From positions 1,798,001 through 1,862,000 of the forward strand of contig NZ_CP133111.1 in assembly GCF_033001325.1 (NCBI RefSeq): a stretch of 64,000 nt of DNA, given 5' to 3'. Shown piece after piece: positions 37,071 through 47,073 of this stretch (within the stretch, counting starts at the first letter, position 1; every line of letters begins with the position of its first letter). Source of the DNA: Rhodopseudomonas sp. BAL398 (GTDB lineage: Bacteria; Pseudomonadota; Alphaproteobacteria; Rhizobiales; Xanthobacteraceae). The translations under genes and the position numbers were made by a program. The notes under the pieces were generated by a model. It was given only the letters and a program-made list of their open reading frames with translations, had not been told where the DNA came from and did no database searches.

Positions 37071-38531
37071 TCAGCGCTTGAGCAGGTTCTCCTCGGATTC
37101 CGGCGCCTTGCCTTCGGATTGCTCGCTGACCTCGATGGTCTCGTTGCGCAGATTGCCTTCGCCGACACTGACCGGGCTGCGCTCGTGGTCGACGACGGCC
37201 TCGCCGAGCCCACCAGGCCGCGCGCTTGTCGCCGCGCGATCGTCGTGGCGGATGATCGGGACGCCGTGGGGAAACACCACTTCGCGGGCGGCGTCGGGCA
37301 ATTCGATCCCGCCGCTGAGCAGCGCGTCCTTGGTCAGGCGCAGCAGCGCCGAATTGATCTTGGCCGGCGAATAGGTGGCGCTGGCGAACCAATAGAATAC
37401 CCGCAGATTGACGGTCGCAGCGCCCAGCTCCTCGACCAGCACCAGCGGTTCGGGCGTATCGAGCACGGCCGGATGCTGCGCCAACACATTGGCGATCAGC
37501 GACTGCGCCTTGGTGGTGGAAGAATCATAGCCGATCCCGACCGCGAAGGTCGCCTGCCGGCTTTGCGAGGCGCTGTAATTGGTGATCGTGCTCTTGAACA
37601 CGATGGCGTTCGGGATCTGCACATAATTGCCGGCCAGCGTCAGCAGCACGGTGGTGCGCACATTGAGGTTCTGGACGATGCCGGTGTTGCCGTCGACCTC
37701 GATCAGATCGCCGGTGCTGAACGGATTGCGGACGCTGAGCAGGATGCTGGCGAGAAAATTCTCGGCGATGTCGCGAAACGCGAAGCCGATGATGATGCCG
37801 AACAATCCGGTGCCGCCCAGCACGGTGATGGCGAGCCGCGTGAGGCCCGCCACTTGAAGCACGAAGTAGATGCCGAGCAGAAACACGGGAATTGAAAACG
37901 CCTGGACAACGACGCTGGCCAGCAGCGACGACGACACCCGCCGCGCGACCAGGCGTCGAACGACGAACGCGACCAGCCGCGCCAGCAGCCAGGTGACGAA
38001 GATGATGACGCATGCCAGCAGGATCCAGGGCCATGTCTGCAGCGCCTGGCGATACAGCCGGGCGAATTCGTCGCCGGCGCGACCGAAGGTCGATCCGACG
38101 TCGGCCTCGACCTCGATCCGGTTGACCACCGCGACGGTGCCTTGGGTGTTCTGCGCCAGCGTCCCGGCCCAGCGCAGATGCTCCTGGGTCTGGGTCTTGC
38201 CGTCCATGAAGACGATGCCGTCGCGCACCGCGACCTTGGGGCTGACAAACCAGTTTGTCGACTGCAGAATGCGCTCAATGCGATTGGCGATCGCCGCGTC
38301 ATCGGCGGTCGGCTTGACCTCGACGGGCTTCGACACCGCGTTGTCGCTTTGCTGGCTCGGCAGCGCGGCGGGTGGCGCGGTCTGGGCCAGAGCGTCGGGC
38401 ACCGCGACGCTCAGCAGGACGAGCCACAGCACCGCCAGGAGCGACGCGCGCGACGTCGCCGTCCGGATTGCGCGGCCGCCCGCACCGCGCGTGGCAAACC
38501 GCACCGCGTGGCGCAACAGCGAACGAATCAT
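37071..38531 (-). CDS. Mechanosensitive ion channel, MscS family, with N-terminal BON domain
   Basis: A 486-residue membrane protein. A signal-type hydrophobic segment (ending near DALAQT) is followed by a BON-like domain (about residues 75-145, DGIVFMDGKTQTQEHLRWAG). Then come three or four membrane helices and the MscS beta and alpha/beta domains (GIIIGFAFRDIAENFLASI, NPFSTGDLIEVDGNTGIVQ). MscS channels release solutes on hypo-osmotic shock; the periplasmic BON may bind envelope lipid. The ATG at 38531 has AAGGA 6 nt upstream. Confidence 0.88.
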   Translation of the reverse strand: MIRSLLRHAVRFATRGAGGRAIRTATSRASLLAVLWLVLLSVAVPDALAQTAPPAALPSQQSDNAVSKPVEVKPTADDAAIANRIERILQSTNWFVSPKVAVRDGIVFMDGKTQTQEHLRWAGTLAQNTQGTVAVVNRIEVEADVGSTFGRAGDEFARLYRQALQTWPWILLACVIIFVTWLLARLVAFVVRRLVARRVSSSLLASVVVQAFSIPVFLLGIYFVLQVAGLTRLAITVLGGTGLFGIIIGFAFRDIAENFLASILLSVRNPFSTGDLIEVDGNTGIVQNLNVRTTVLLTLAGNYVQIPNAIVFKSTITNYSASQSRQATFAVGIGYDSSTTKAQSLIANVLAQHPAVLDTPEPLVLVEELGAATVNLRVFYWFASATYSPAKINSALLRLTKDALLSGGIELPDAAREVVFPHGVPIIRHDDRAATSARPGGLGEAVVDHERSPVSVGEGNLRNETIEVSEQSEGKAPESEENLLKR

Positions 38532-38675
38532 CGAGGTCCTTACGCGCAACGAGAGAGCTTCCTTCGCCAACCCAGCTGGAACCGGTTGGTTCCATTGCGG
38601 CAGCCGCAGCGGCGCTGTCGCGGGTCGTTGCGGCCAACGATCGGTTCTCGCCCTGCCCGGCCGACATCCTGCGGC

Positions 38676-39458
38676 TCAGAACAGCCCGGGCAGCAGCATC
38701 GCCACCTGTTCGCGATATCTGCGGTAGCGATCGCCGAACACCGACACCAGATCGCGTTCCTCGAGCCGGATCCCGACGAAAATGTAGGCCGTGGTGACCG
38801 CGGCAAACAGCAGATGTCCCACGGTCATGACCGGCGTCGACCAGAAGGCGATGATGAAGCCGAGATAGATCGGATGCCGGATCAGCCGATACAGGCCCGG
38901 GGTCTTGAATTTGGCCGGAGCCGCGAGGCGTCCGGCAAAATGCGCGATCACCTGGGTCAGGCCGAACAGCTCGAAATGGCTGATCAAAAACGAGCTATAG
39001 ACCACCATCAGCCAGCCCGACATCCCGGACGCAGTCGCGAGGGCGGCGAGCGCCGGGGTTTCAATGCGCCATACCACGTTCGGAATCGGCACCCACTGCC
39101 ACAACAGCAGAAGCAGCGTCAGGCTCGCGAGCAGAATATAGCTCGACCGCTCGATCGCCGCGGAGGCATGCCGCGCGAACAGTCGTTTGAAGCGCTGCCG
39201 CGCCATGCCGCTGTGCTGAATCGCGAAGATCGACAGCAACAGCAGATCGATCAGCAATGCCTTCGACATCGGCGCGGCCGCGCCGTCGTTGATCGCCTTC
39301 GGCACGATATATTCGGCGACGAAGCCGAATGCATAGAGCAGGGTCGCGAGGCAGACCAGGTAGGCCGTGCCCCCATAGGCAACGACCAGGCCCCTCATGA
39401 TCCGCAAATGCCACGAAATCAGCTCAGCGCTCCGGTCATCTTCCATTGCAGTTGGCAT
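38676..39458 (-). CDS. mddA: Probable methanethiol S-methyltransferase
   Basis: A 260-residue membrane methyltransferase of the isoprenylcysteine-methyltransferase/NnrU-like group. Features matching MddA are IFAIQHSGMARQRFKR, an IERSSYILLASL helix, ISHFELFGLTQV and the SAM-binding TPGLYRLIRHPIYLGFIIAF, ending LEERDLVSVFGDRYRRYRE. MddA methylates methanethiol to dimethyl sulfide. Other members of this group have different substrates, so the name is likely, not certain. Start MPTAMEDD at 39458 has AGAGG upstream. Confidence 0.72.
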   Translation of the reverse strand: MPTAMEDDRSAELISWHLRIMRGLVVAYGGTAYLVCLATLLYAFGFVAEYIVPKAINDGAAAPMSKALLIDLLLLSIFAIQHSGMARQRFKRLFARHASAAIERSSYILLASLTLLLLLWQWVPIPNVVWRIETPALAALATASGMSGWLMVVYSSFLISHFELFGLTQVIAHFAGRLAAPAKFKTPGLYRLIRHPIYLGFIIAFWSTPVMTVGHLLFAAVTTAYIFVGIRLEERDLVSVFGDRYRRYREQVAMLLPGLF

Positions 39459-39507
39459 GCTCGCCTCTTGACGGTTGTGTCGGGTTTCCATTTCGGTCTG
39501 CATCGCA

Positions 39508-39762
39508 TCACGATTTCGGCAGGCAGCGCAGCCAGGACCACGCCGCCCGTTCGGCAGCGCTGTCGACCTGGCCGTGATGGGGGGTGATATCCTGCGGTCC
39601 CCGGCTAACCCACCGGCGCAGCGCCGCGCGGCGTTGGTGGCGGACGATGGCGGCAGCGACCCGGCCGTTCACCAGCCGTCTTAATCCAGCCGCGATCAGC
39701 ACAAGCCGCCCGCAGGCGGATCGCGTTGTCGGCAGTAACAGCAACGTCAAAAATATGGTCAT
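39508..39762 (-). CDS. Small hypothetical protein, possibly DUF1127-like
   Basis: An 84-residue protein with a short hydrophobic N terminus and then a basic helical region (RLVNGRVAAAIVRHQRRAAL). The ribosome site GAGGA is 8 nt before the ATG. The basic helix plus the DIT motif vaguely resembles DUF1127 proteins, but the match is degenerate. Divergent from the SARP-hydrolase gene at 39913. Function unknown. Confidence 0.5.
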   Translation of the reverse strand: MTIFLTLLLLPTTRSACGRLVLIAAGLRRLVNGRVAAAIVRHQRRAALRRWVSRGPQDITPHHGQVDSAAERAAWSWLRCLPKS

Positions 39763-39912
39763 GGAAATTTCCTCGCTTCGGCGCTCGATTGCGCGTGGTC
39801 ATTTCCTAAATGTCAGGGGTCAGCAGGCCGTCAGGGCGGGCGTGAAAAAATCGTCAAAATGCCCGCTTCGAGTTGATAGGATGGACGCCGCTTCGACATC
39901 GAGAGGGATGCA

Positions 39913-41559
39913 ATGCCGCGATTGGGGTTGCTCGGCGGATTCTCCGTTGAACGGATTGGACCTGTCGCCTTGCGCAGCAGGAAACCGCAAGCCCTTGTGG
40001 CATTTCTGGCGTTGGCGCCCGGCGTCGCCCATGTCCGGGAGCGGCTGGCGACGCTGCTCTGGCCGGATAGCAGCGACGACGCGGCGCGACAGAGCCTGCG
40101 CCAATGCATCAGCAAGCTGCGCCGCGATGTCCCCGAGCTGCCGCTGTCATCCGAGAGCGATCTGATCGGCTTCGAAATCGGCGCGATCTCCACCGACGTC
40201 GCGGAGTTCGGCGCCGCGCTCGCCGATCCCACCCTTGCCAACCTCAGGCGCGCGGCCGCGCTCTATCGCGGCGACTTGCTGGAGGGGTTCGACGCAAGAT
40301 CCGACCTGTTCGAGGAATGGCTGCTGGGCGAGCGGGACCGGCTGCGCGCCGCCGCGATCTCCGGCTTGCGCGCCTTGATGCTGGAATTGCAGCGCGGCGG
40401 GGCGCAGCAAGAGGCCATCGCTGTGGCGCTGCGCCTGCTGGCGATTGATCCGTTGCAGGAGGACGTCGAGCGCGCGCTGATGCGGCTCTATGCCGACCAG
40501 GGCCAGACCGCGCTCGCCCTGCGACGCTACAAGCGCTGCGAAGCGTTGCTGCGCAAGGAGCTCAATGTCGAGCCCGATCAGGCGACCAAATCGCTGTATC
40601 AGGACCTGCTGCGCTACCGGACGCGGCGCAAGGCCAGCGACCAAAGCGCCATTTCGTCAGCTTCGGAACCGGCGCCGCCGTCGCTGCGGCAGACGGTGCG
40701 GACCTGCACCACCCAGGACGGGGTGCGGATCGCCTATGCGTCGGTGGGGTCCGGGCCGCCGTTGGTGAAGGCCGCCAATTGGCTCAACCATCTGGAGTTC
40801 GATCTCGAGAGCCCGGTGTACCGACACTGGATCGAGGCGCTGAGCCGCGACCATACCTACCTGCGATACGACGAACGCGGCACCGGGCTGTCCGATTGGG
40901 ACGTTTTCGATTTCTCCTTCGATGCTCTGCTACGCGATCTCGAAACCGTGGTCGAAGCCGCGAGGCTCGACCGTTTTGTCCTGCTCGGCGCATCCCAAGG
41001 ATGCGCGATTTCGATTGCCTATGCGGTGAAACATCCCGAGCGCGTCAGCCATCTCGTGCTCTATGGCGGCTATGCCAAGGGTTGGATCCATCTCGACGAT
41101 CCCGCCGAAAAGGCGCGACGCCAGGCGCTCGCCACATTGGTGCTCGAAGGCTGGGGACAGGAAAACCCGGTATTCCGCCAGATCTTCACGTCGCTGTTGA
41201 TTCCCGGCGCCAATGACGAGCAGATCCGCTGGTTCAACGATCTGCAGAAGCTCACGACGTCACCGGAAAATGCCCACAAGCTGGTCCAGGAATTTGGCGC
41301 GATCGATGTCCGTCACCTGCTCAAGGACGTTCGTGTGCCGACGCTGGTGCTGCACGCGCGCCAAGACGCGCGGGTGAAATTCACCGAGGGACAGGAACTC
41401 GCAGCCGGCATCAAGGGCGCGCGGTTCGTGCCGCTCGACAGCAGAAACCATGTGATTCTGGAAAACGAACCGGCATGGTCGGTGTTTGTCAGCGCAGTCC
41501 GAGCCTTTCTCGCAGGATCGGATCGACCACAGCCGCCTCTCCCGCCGGGCTCGGCCTAA
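39913..41559 (+). CDS. SARP-type (BTAD) transcriptional regulator fused to alpha/beta hydrolase
   Basis: A 548-residue two-part protein. Residues 1-75 form an OmpR-like winged helix (LLGGFSVERIGPVALRSRKP) and about 95-235 a helical BTAD domain, the SARP layout. Residues about 260-540 are an alpha/beta hydrolase with a complete triad: Ser361 in GASQG, Asp485 in HARQDARV, His513 in SRNHVILENEP. An intact hydrolase on a DNA-binding activator suggests either ligand sensing by the hydrolase fold or a real enzyme. It ends 4 bp inside the convergent nitroreductase. Confidence 0.88.
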   Translation: MPRLGLLGGFSVERIGPVALRSRKPQALVAFLALAPGVAHVRERLATLLWPDSSDDAARQSLRQCISKLRRDVPELPLSSESDLIGFEIGAISTDVAEFGAALADPTLANLRRAAALYRGDLLEGFDARSDLFEEWLLGERDRLRAAAISGLRALMLELQRGGAQQEAIAVALRLLAIDPLQEDVERALMRLYADQGQTALALRRYKRCEALLRKELNVEPDQATKSLYQDLLRYRTRRKASDQSAISSASEPAPPSLRQTVRTCTTQDGVRIAYASVGSGPPLVKAANWLNHLEFDLESPVYRHWIEALSRDHTYLRYDERGTGLSDWDVFDFSFDALLRDLETVVEAARLDRFVLLGASQGCAISIAYAVKHPERVSHLVLYGGYAKGWIHLDDPAEKARRQALATLVLEGWGQENPVFRQIFTSLLIPGANDEQIRWFNDLQKLTTSPENAHKLVQEFGAIDVRHLLKDVRVPTLVLHARQDARVKFTEGQELAAGIKGARFVPLDSRNHVILENEPAWSVFVSAVRAFLAGSDRPQPPLPPGSA

Positions 41560-42230
41560 TCGAACCCGACGAAGCGGGCTGCCTCGTCGACGGTTTTGCG
41601 TTCCGAGACCACCGCATTGGCGGGGAAACTGTCATCCGGCCAGCCCAGCGCGATGCTTTTCATGATGATCTGATCGTCGGGGATTTTTGCGTGCTCGCGC
41701 ACCACCGGCGACTGCATGATGCCCTGGCTGTTGATCACGGCGCCGAGCCCACGCGACCAGGCGGCATTGACCAGAGCGGTCGCCACCGCGCCGCAATCGA
41801 ATGGCGTATCGTCGCTGCCGTCGAGCACGCGGTCATAGGTCACGATCACGCAGACCGGGGCGTCGAATTGGCGGAAGCCGCGCAGCACCCAGTCCTGGCG
41901 CATCTCCTTGTCGTCGCGCGCGATCCCCATCGCGGAAAACAATTGCTTGGCGACGCCGACCTGACGGTCGCGATGCGCACCTACAAAAGCCTGGCCGGTG
42001 CGGAATTCGCGCGATTGCGGCACGCCCGCCACCATCCGCTCGGTATTGCCGGCGCGGATCTTGTCCAGCGGCTCGCCGGTGACGACGGTGAAATTCCACG
42101 GCTGGGTGTTCATCGACGACGGCGCACGCATCGCCAGCGCGATAATTTCCTCGATCAATTTCCGCGGCACGGGATCGGGCTTGTAGCCGCGGATACTGCG
42201 TCGGCCAAGAATGACGTCATCGAACTGCAT
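41556..42230 (-). CDS. Nitroreductase family protein
   Basis: A 224-residue FMN-dependent nitroreductase-like enzyme: RRSIRGYKPDPVP at the N terminus (FMN phosphate contacts), MRAPSSMNTQPWNF, and a C-terminal LGWPDDSFP. Members reduce nitro compounds, quinones or enones with NAD(P)H. The natural substrate is unknown. It overlaps the convergent SARP-hydrolase gene by 4 bp and has GGGGA upstream. Confidence 0.9.
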   Translation of the reverse strand: MQFDDVILGRRSIRGYKPDPVPRKLIEEIIALAMRAPSSMNTQPWNFTVVTGEPLDKIRAGNTERMVAGVPQSREFRTGQAFVGAHRDRQVGVAKQLFSAMGIARDDKEMRQDWVLRGFRQFDAPVCVIVTYDRVLDGSDDTPFDCGAVATALVNAAWSRGLGAVINSQGIMQSPVVREHAKIPDDQIIMKSIALGWPDDSFPANAVVSERKTVDEAARFVGFD

Positions 42231-42307
42231 GTGGTTGGGATTCCCCGTTCGTTTCCTCGATCGGACAATCGCGGTTTAGCGGCCTTGGCGCAAGACCTCG
42301 GGATCTG

Positions 42308-43486
42308 TCACGCGCCTTCCCCGGGCGCGCGCCGCACGGCCCGCGTCATCACCACCACCGTCGCCAGCGCCAGCGCGATGAAGGCCATCGCCACATAGCC
42401 GGTCTGGCGCAGATAGCCGGCCGCGAACAGCGTGCCGCCCAGGGCCGAGCCGACCGCCTGGCCGATATAGAGGACCGAGGTGTTGAGCGAGACGGTGGCG
42501 CTGGCAAGAAGCGGATCGGCGCCGACCAGGCGCACCTGCTGCATCGAATTGGTGGCGGCGAAGCCCAGCCCCCAGATCCCGACGCCGGTCGCCATCACCG
42601 CCAGATGCCCGGCGCCGAGCGCCCAGACGCTGGCCCCCAACAGCAACACCGAGATGAACAGCAGCGAGGTCCGGTAGGCGCCCCACAGATCGACGATCCG
42701 GCTGGCGATCATGTTGCCGATGAAGCCGAACACGCCATAGACCGCGAACACCAGGCCGATCACCTGCGGTCCGGCGTCGGCCAGCCGCTTCAGCAACGGG
42801 CCGAAGTAAGTGAAGACGGTGAATTGTCCCGAGGTCAGCAAGGTCGAGACCAGCAGCAGCATCAGGATCAGGCGGCTGCGCCCGATGGCGGCCCAGGTCT
42901 TCAGATTGACCGGCACCCCGGTCAGACCGCGCGGCAGCCACCATACCAGCAGCGCGAAGCTCACCGCGCCGATCAGCGCGACGCCGCCATAGGCCGCGCG
43001 CCAGCCATAGTGGCCGGCGATCAGGGTCACCAGCGGCAGGCCGAAGGCGATCGCCAGCGACCAGCCGAGAAACACATAGGCCATCGCGCCGCCGCGCTTG
43101 TCCACCGGCACCACCAGCGCCGCGGTGCCGGCCGCCTGCGGGGTATAGAGCGCGCCGACCGACAGCATGATGAGCCGGATGATCAGCAGCACGGCGTAGC
43201 TCGGCGCGAAGGCCGAGGCCAGATTGCCGAGCGCCAGCACCGCCAGCGTGGCGCCGAGCAGTGTGCGGCGTTCGATTCGGGAAGTCAGCCACGCCGACAG
43301 CGGCGAGCCGATGCACAGCACCACGGCGCCGAAGGTGATCAACAGCCCGGCGTCACGGATCGTCACGCCGAGGCCGGCGGATAATTCGCCGAGCATCCCG
43401 GCCGGCGCCAGAATGGCGGTGCCGGTGACGAAATTGCCGAGCATCAAAGCGGTGGGGGCGAAGGCGGGGGCGGCGGGACGGGACAT
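42308..43486 (-). CDS. MFS transporter
   Basis: A 392-residue, 12-helix permease: LMLGNFVTGTAILAPAGML at the N terminus, a motif-A-like loop SAWLTSRIERRTLLG between helices 2 and 3, and LVGADPLLASATVSLNTSV in the C-terminal half. It resembles arabinose/sugar-efflux and drug-proton antiporters (DHA1 type). The start at 43486 (MSRPAAPAF) is chosen over 43510; neither has a convincing ribosome site. It is upstream of the nitroreductase in the same direction, 77 bp away. Substrate unknown. Confidence 0.86.
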   Translation of the reverse strand: MSRPAAPAFAPTALMLGNFVTGTAILAPAGMLGELSAGLGVTIRDAGLLITFGAVVLCIGSPLSAWLTSRIERRTLLGATLAVLALGNLASAFAPSYAVLLIIRLIMLSVGALYTPQAAGTAALVVPVDKRGGAMAYVFLGWSLAIAFGLPLVTLIAGHYGWRAAYGGVALIGAVSFALLVWWLPRGLTGVPVNLKTWAAIGRSRLILMLLLVSTLLTSGQFTVFTYFGPLLKRLADAGPQVIGLVFAVYGVFGFIGNMIASRIVDLWGAYRTSLLFISVLLLGASVWALGAGHLAVMATGVGIWGLGFAATNSMQQVRLVGADPLLASATVSLNTSVLYIGQAVGSALGGTLFAAGYLRQTGYVAMAFIALALATVVVMTRAVRRAPGEGA

Positions 43487-43714
43487 CGCCTCGTGTAACA
43501 CGAAGATCATGCACTTGCATTTAATTTCGCGCCCCCCGCGGATCGCGATCGCAAGGCGGCGATCCGCGCGCGCGATCGGCGCTGGCGCGGCAAAAACCGG
43601 CCGCGATCGCCGCAGCGCGACGTTTTCCGCCGTTGCAACGCCCGATTCCGCTGCTATACCGCTGCAATCCGCTTACCTGCGCTCGTTCGCAGGAGTGAGC
43701 CACAGGAGACCAAA

Positions 43715-45757
43715 ATGCCTGACAAATCGACGCCCGCATCGGGATTCCAATTCGGCCTGTCCAATCTGAAGCCGGTCACGGCGACCCACATCTCCCTCAC
43801 CTTCCCCAATGGCGACCGTCGCGATTATCCGCGCGGCTGCACCGGACTCGAGATCGCCAAGGGGATTTCGCCGTCGCTGGCCAAGCGCACCGTCGTCATG
43901 GCGCTCGACGGAATCGTTACCGACCTCGCCGATCCGATCGATCATGACGCCAAGATCGAATTCATCAGCCGCGACGACCCGCGCGCGCTGGAGCTGATCC
44001 GCCACGACGCCGCCCATGTGCTGGCCGAGGCGGTGCAGGCTTTGTGGCCCGGCACCCAGGTCACGATCGGCCCGGTGATCGAGAACGGCTTCTATTACGA
44101 CTTCTTCCGCAACGAGCCGTTCACCCCGGAGGATTTCGGGGCGATCGAAAAGAAGATGCGCGAGATCATCGCCCGCGACAAACCCTTCACCAAGGACGTC
44201 TGGGACCGCGAGAAGACCAAGCAGGTGTTCGCCGACAAGGGCGAAAGCTTCAAGGTCGAGCTGGTCGATGCGATCCCCGGCACCGAGCCGATCAAGATCT
44301 ATTACCAGGGCGACTGGTTCGATCTGTGCCGCGGCCCGCATATGACCTCGACCGGCAAGATCGGCAACGCCTTCAAGCTGATGAAGGTGGCCGGCGCCTA
44401 TTGGCGCGGCGATTCCAACAACCAGATGCTGACGCGGATCTACGGCACGGCGTTCGCCAAGCAGGACGAGCTCGACGCCTATCTGCACCAGATCGAGGAG
44501 GCCGAGAAGCGCGACCACCGCAAGCTCGGCCGCGAGCTCGATCTGTTTCACTTCCAGGAGGAAGGCCCCGGCGTGGTGTTCTGGCACGCCAAGGGCTGGT
44601 CCATCTTCCAGGAATTGATCGCCTATATGCGCCGCCGTCTGACCGGCGATTACCAAGAGGTCAACGCGCCGCAGATTCTCGACAAGTCGCTGTGGGAGAC
44701 CTCGGGCCATTGGGAGTGGTACCGCGAAAACATGTTCGCGGCGCAGTCGGCCGGCGACGAGGCCGAGGACAAGCGCTGGTTTGCGCTGAAGCCGATGAAC
44801 TGCCCCGGCCATGTGCAGATCTTCAAACACGGCCTGAAAAGCTACCGCGACCTGCCGCTCAGGATCGCTGAATTCGGCATCGTGCATCGCTATGAGCCGT
44901 CCGGCGCGATGCACGGGCTGATGCGGGTGCGCGGCTTCACCCAAGACGACGCCCATGTGTTCTGCACCGAGGCGCAGCTCGCCGACGAATGCCTCAAGAT
45001 CAACGATCTGATCCTGTCGACCTATGCGGATTTCGGCTTCGAGGGCGAACTCACGGTCAAGCTCTCGACCCGGCCGGAAAAGCGCGTCGGCACCGACGAG
45101 ATGTGGGACCATGCCGAGCGGGTGATGGCCACGGTGCTGTCGCAGATCGAATCGCAGGGCCACAACAACATCAAGACCGCGATCAATCCCGGCGAAGGCG
45201 CGTTCTACGGGCCGAAATTCGAATATGTGCTGCGCGACGCGATCGGCCGCGACTGGCAGTGCGGCACCACCCAGGTCGACTTCAACCTGCCGGAACGGTT
45301 CGGCGCGTTCTACATCGACGCCGACGGCTCCAAGAAGGCCCCCGTGATGGTGCATCGCGCGATCTGCGGCTCGATGGAGCGCTTCATCGGCATCCTGATC
45401 GAGCACTTCGCCGGCAACTTCCCGCTGTGGCTGGCGCCGACCCAGATCGTCGTCACCACCATCACCTCCGAAGGCGATGACTACGCCAAGGTCGTGGCGG
45501 CCGCCGCGCGCCGCGCCGGGCTGCGGGTCGAACTCGATCTGCGCAATGAGAAGATCAACTACAAGGTGCGCGAACATTCGCTGATGAAGATCCCGGTGAT
45601 GCTGGTGGTCGGCAAGAAGGAAGCCGAGAACCATTCGGTCTCGATCCGCCGCTTCGGCAGCGAGGGCCAGACCGTGATGGCCACCGCCGAGGCGCTCGCC
45701 GCTCTGGTCGAGGAAGCCACGCCGCCCGACGTCAAGCGGGCGCGGGTGGAGGTGTAA
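43715..45757 (+). CDS. thrS: Threonyl-tRNA synthetase
   Basis: Charges tRNA(Thr) with threonine. The 680-residue protein has a TGS domain (about residues 27-85), an editing domain with [10 protein letters not shown], a class II catalytic core with zinc ligands in PMNCPGH and [12 protein letters not shown] plus motif 2/3 elements, and a C-terminal anticodon-binding domain ([12 protein letters not shown]). The N terminus is about 20 residues longer than typical. ATG at 43715 has AGGAGA 5 nt upstream. Confidence 0.97.
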   Translation: MPDKSTPASGFQFGLSNLKPVTATHISLTFPNGDRRDYPRGCTGLEIAKGISPSLAKRTVVMALDGIVTDLADPIDHDAKIEFISRDDPRALELIRHDAAHVLAEAVQALWPGTQVTIGPVIENGFYYDFFRNEPFTPEDFGAIEKKMREIIARDKPFTKDVWDREKTKQVFADKGESFKVELVDAIPGTEPIKIYYQGDWFDLCRGPHMTSTGKIGNAFKLMKVAGAYWRGDSNNQMLTRIYGTAFAKQDELDAYLHQIEEAEKRDHRKLGRELDLFHFQEEGPGVVFWHAKGWSIFQELIAYMRRRLTGDYQEVNAPQILDKSLWETSGHWEWYRENMFAAQSAGDEAEDKRWFALKPMNCPGHVQIFKHGLKSYRDLPLRIAEFGIVHRYEPSGAMHGLMRVRGFTQDDAHVFCTEAQLADECLKINDLILSTYADFGFEGELTVKLSTRPEKRVGTDEMWDHAERVMATVLSQIESQGHNNIKTAINPGEGAFYGPKFEYVLRDAIGRDWQCGTTQVDFNLPERFGAFYIDADGSKKAPVMVHRAICGSMERFIGILIEHFAGNFPLWLAPTQIVVTTITSEGDDYAKVVAAAARRAGLRVELDLRNEKINYKVREHSLMKIPVMLVVGKKEAENHSVSIRRFGSEGQTVMATAEALAALVEEATPPDVKRARVEV

Positions 45758-45767
45758 GCAGTCGATC

Positions 45768-45905
45768 GTGTCCCGGGCGCGATGCGGCATCCTTCATGCC
45801 GCATCGCAGAATCGGACCCCGGTTCACGACCTGCAAAAAGCGGGGCCCGGCGCTGCAGCGCACCACGCCGCAAGGCGGCGCGGTGCGCTGCGTCCGGGCA
45901 CGGGA
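45768..45905. repeat. Dispersed palindromic intergenic repeat, family A copy 5 (diverged)
   Basis: Starts GTGTCCCGGGCGCGATGC and ends GCGTCCGGGCACGGG, just after thrS. Orientation as copies 1 and 2, but the left arm has changed to GATGCGGCATCCTTCATGCCGCATC, a longer palindrome, so it is the most diverged copy here. Confidence 0.8.
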
Positions 45906-46045
45906 CGAATTGCAGCCGACCATGCCTGACGAAGTCGCCGCGTCGCGCCTCGGCGCGCGACGAGGCCGCCTGACGCCTATCGACATTGCCGCGTCGGAGT
46001 GCGAGACCCGTAGGACGAAGCATTCACTCAAGGAAAAGAAAGAAA

Positions 46046-46762
46046 ATGCGAAGATTGGCCGCGGAATTTGTCGGTACGTTCTGGCTGGTGTTTGGGGGAT
46101 GCGGCAGCGCCGTGCTGGCGGCGGGCTTTCCGCAATTCGGCATCGGCTTTGTCGGCGTCTCGCTGGCGTTCGGCCTGAGTGTGCTGACCATGGCCTATGC
46201 GGTGGGGGGCATCTCCGGCGGCCATTTCAACCCGGCGGTATCGCTCGGATTGGCGATCGCCGGCCGTTTCGAATGGCGCGACGTCATCCCCTATTGGATC
46301 ACGCAGGTGATCGCGGGATTGTGTGCGGCGGGGATTCTTTACGTCATCGCATCCGGTGCGCCGAATTTTTCTGCCGGCGGCTTCGCCTCGAACGGATACG
46401 GCGACCTGTCACCAGGCAAATATTCGATGACCGCCGCGCTGGTCGCCGAAACCGTGCTGACGGCGGCGTTCCTGATCATCATCCTCGGCTCGACCTCGCG
46501 CGCGGCACCGGCGGGTTTCGCACCCATCGCGATCGGTCTCGGCCTGACCCTGATCCACCTGATTTCAATTCCGGTGACCAACACGTCGGTCAACCCTGCC
46601 CGGTCGACGGCGGTGGCTTTCTTCGCAACAACAGGGGCGCCCGGACAACTCTGGTTGTTCTGGGTTGCGCCGCTGTTGGGCGCGGCGATCGGCGCGGCCA
46701 TCTACAGGTTTGTGCTGTCACCGGGTGAATCACCCGGACAGATCGGCCGCGAGCCGAAATAA
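46046..46762 (+). CDS. aqpZ: Aquaporin Z
   Basis: A 238-residue aquaporin with six helices and both NPA boxes ([11 protein letters not shown] and [13 protein letters not shown]). The second box is preceded by IPVTNTS and followed by the Arg of the selectivity filter. The sequence is close to bacterial water channels rather than glycerol facilitators. Start at 46046 ([12 protein letters not shown]) fits the family; an AAGGAAAAG stretch is just upstream. The upstream repeat (family A copy 5) is non-coding. Confidence 0.95.
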   Translation: MRRLAAEFVGTFWLVFGGCGSAVLAAGFPQFGIGFVGVSLAFGLSVLTMAYAVGGISGGHFNPAVSLGLAIAGRFEWRDVIPYWITQVIAGLCAAGILYVIASGAPNFSAGGFASNGYGDLSPGKYSMTAALVAETVLTAAFLIIILGSTSRAAPAGFAPIAIGLGLTLIHLISIPVTNTSVNPARSTAVAFFATTGAPGQLWLFWVAPLLGAAIGAAIYRFVLSPGESPGQIGREPK

Positions 46763-46769
46763 CCTATCC

Positions 46770-46795
46770 GCCCGCCGCCGCCGCGCGCGGCGGGC
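46770..46795 (+). terminator. GC-rich hairpin after aqpZ
   Basis: GCCCGCCGC (46770-46778) pairs perfectly with GCGGCGGGC (46787-46795), loop 8 nt, starting 8 nt after the aqpZ stop. No U tract follows, so its function as a terminator is inferred. Confidence 0.4.
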
Positions 46796-46868
46796 ACTCT
46801 CGCCAATGCACCGGCGAACGCGTTAAGACCAGAACCAAAATAGAATCAGCAACGTCCAAGGATGACAG

Positions 46869-47066
46869 ATGACCGACGAACAGGAATTGCCGGCCTATCC
46901 GATCCGGGCCTATCAGCTGATCCCGGACCCGAACCAGCCCCATGTGGTGGCGCTGGCGATCGAGACCGATCTGGGCCACAGCCTGTTTCTGGCGACCCGG
47001 CAGATCCTCGAGGATCTCGGCAAGGATCTGCTGGATCGCGCCGGCAAAATGCCGGCGAAGGGATAG
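46869..47066 (+). CDS. Small conserved-looking protein of unknown function
   Basis: A 65-residue acidic protein (MTDEQELPAYPIRAYQLIPD, then a helix ending LEDLGKDLLDRAGKM). AAGGA lies 6-8 nt before the ATG. No signal peptide or motif is recognised. It ends 7 bp from the convergent dehydrogenase stop. Probably real because of the ribosome site and coding-like composition. Confidence 0.65.
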   Translation: MTDEQELPAYPIRAYQLIPDPNQPHVVALAIETDLGHSLFLATRQILEDLGKDLLDRAGKMPAKG

Positions 47067-47073
47067 CCCGCCA

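Noticed and set aside
43673-45790. 705-codon minus-strand frame over thrS
   Set aside because: Antisense shadow of thrS without recognisable protein features.
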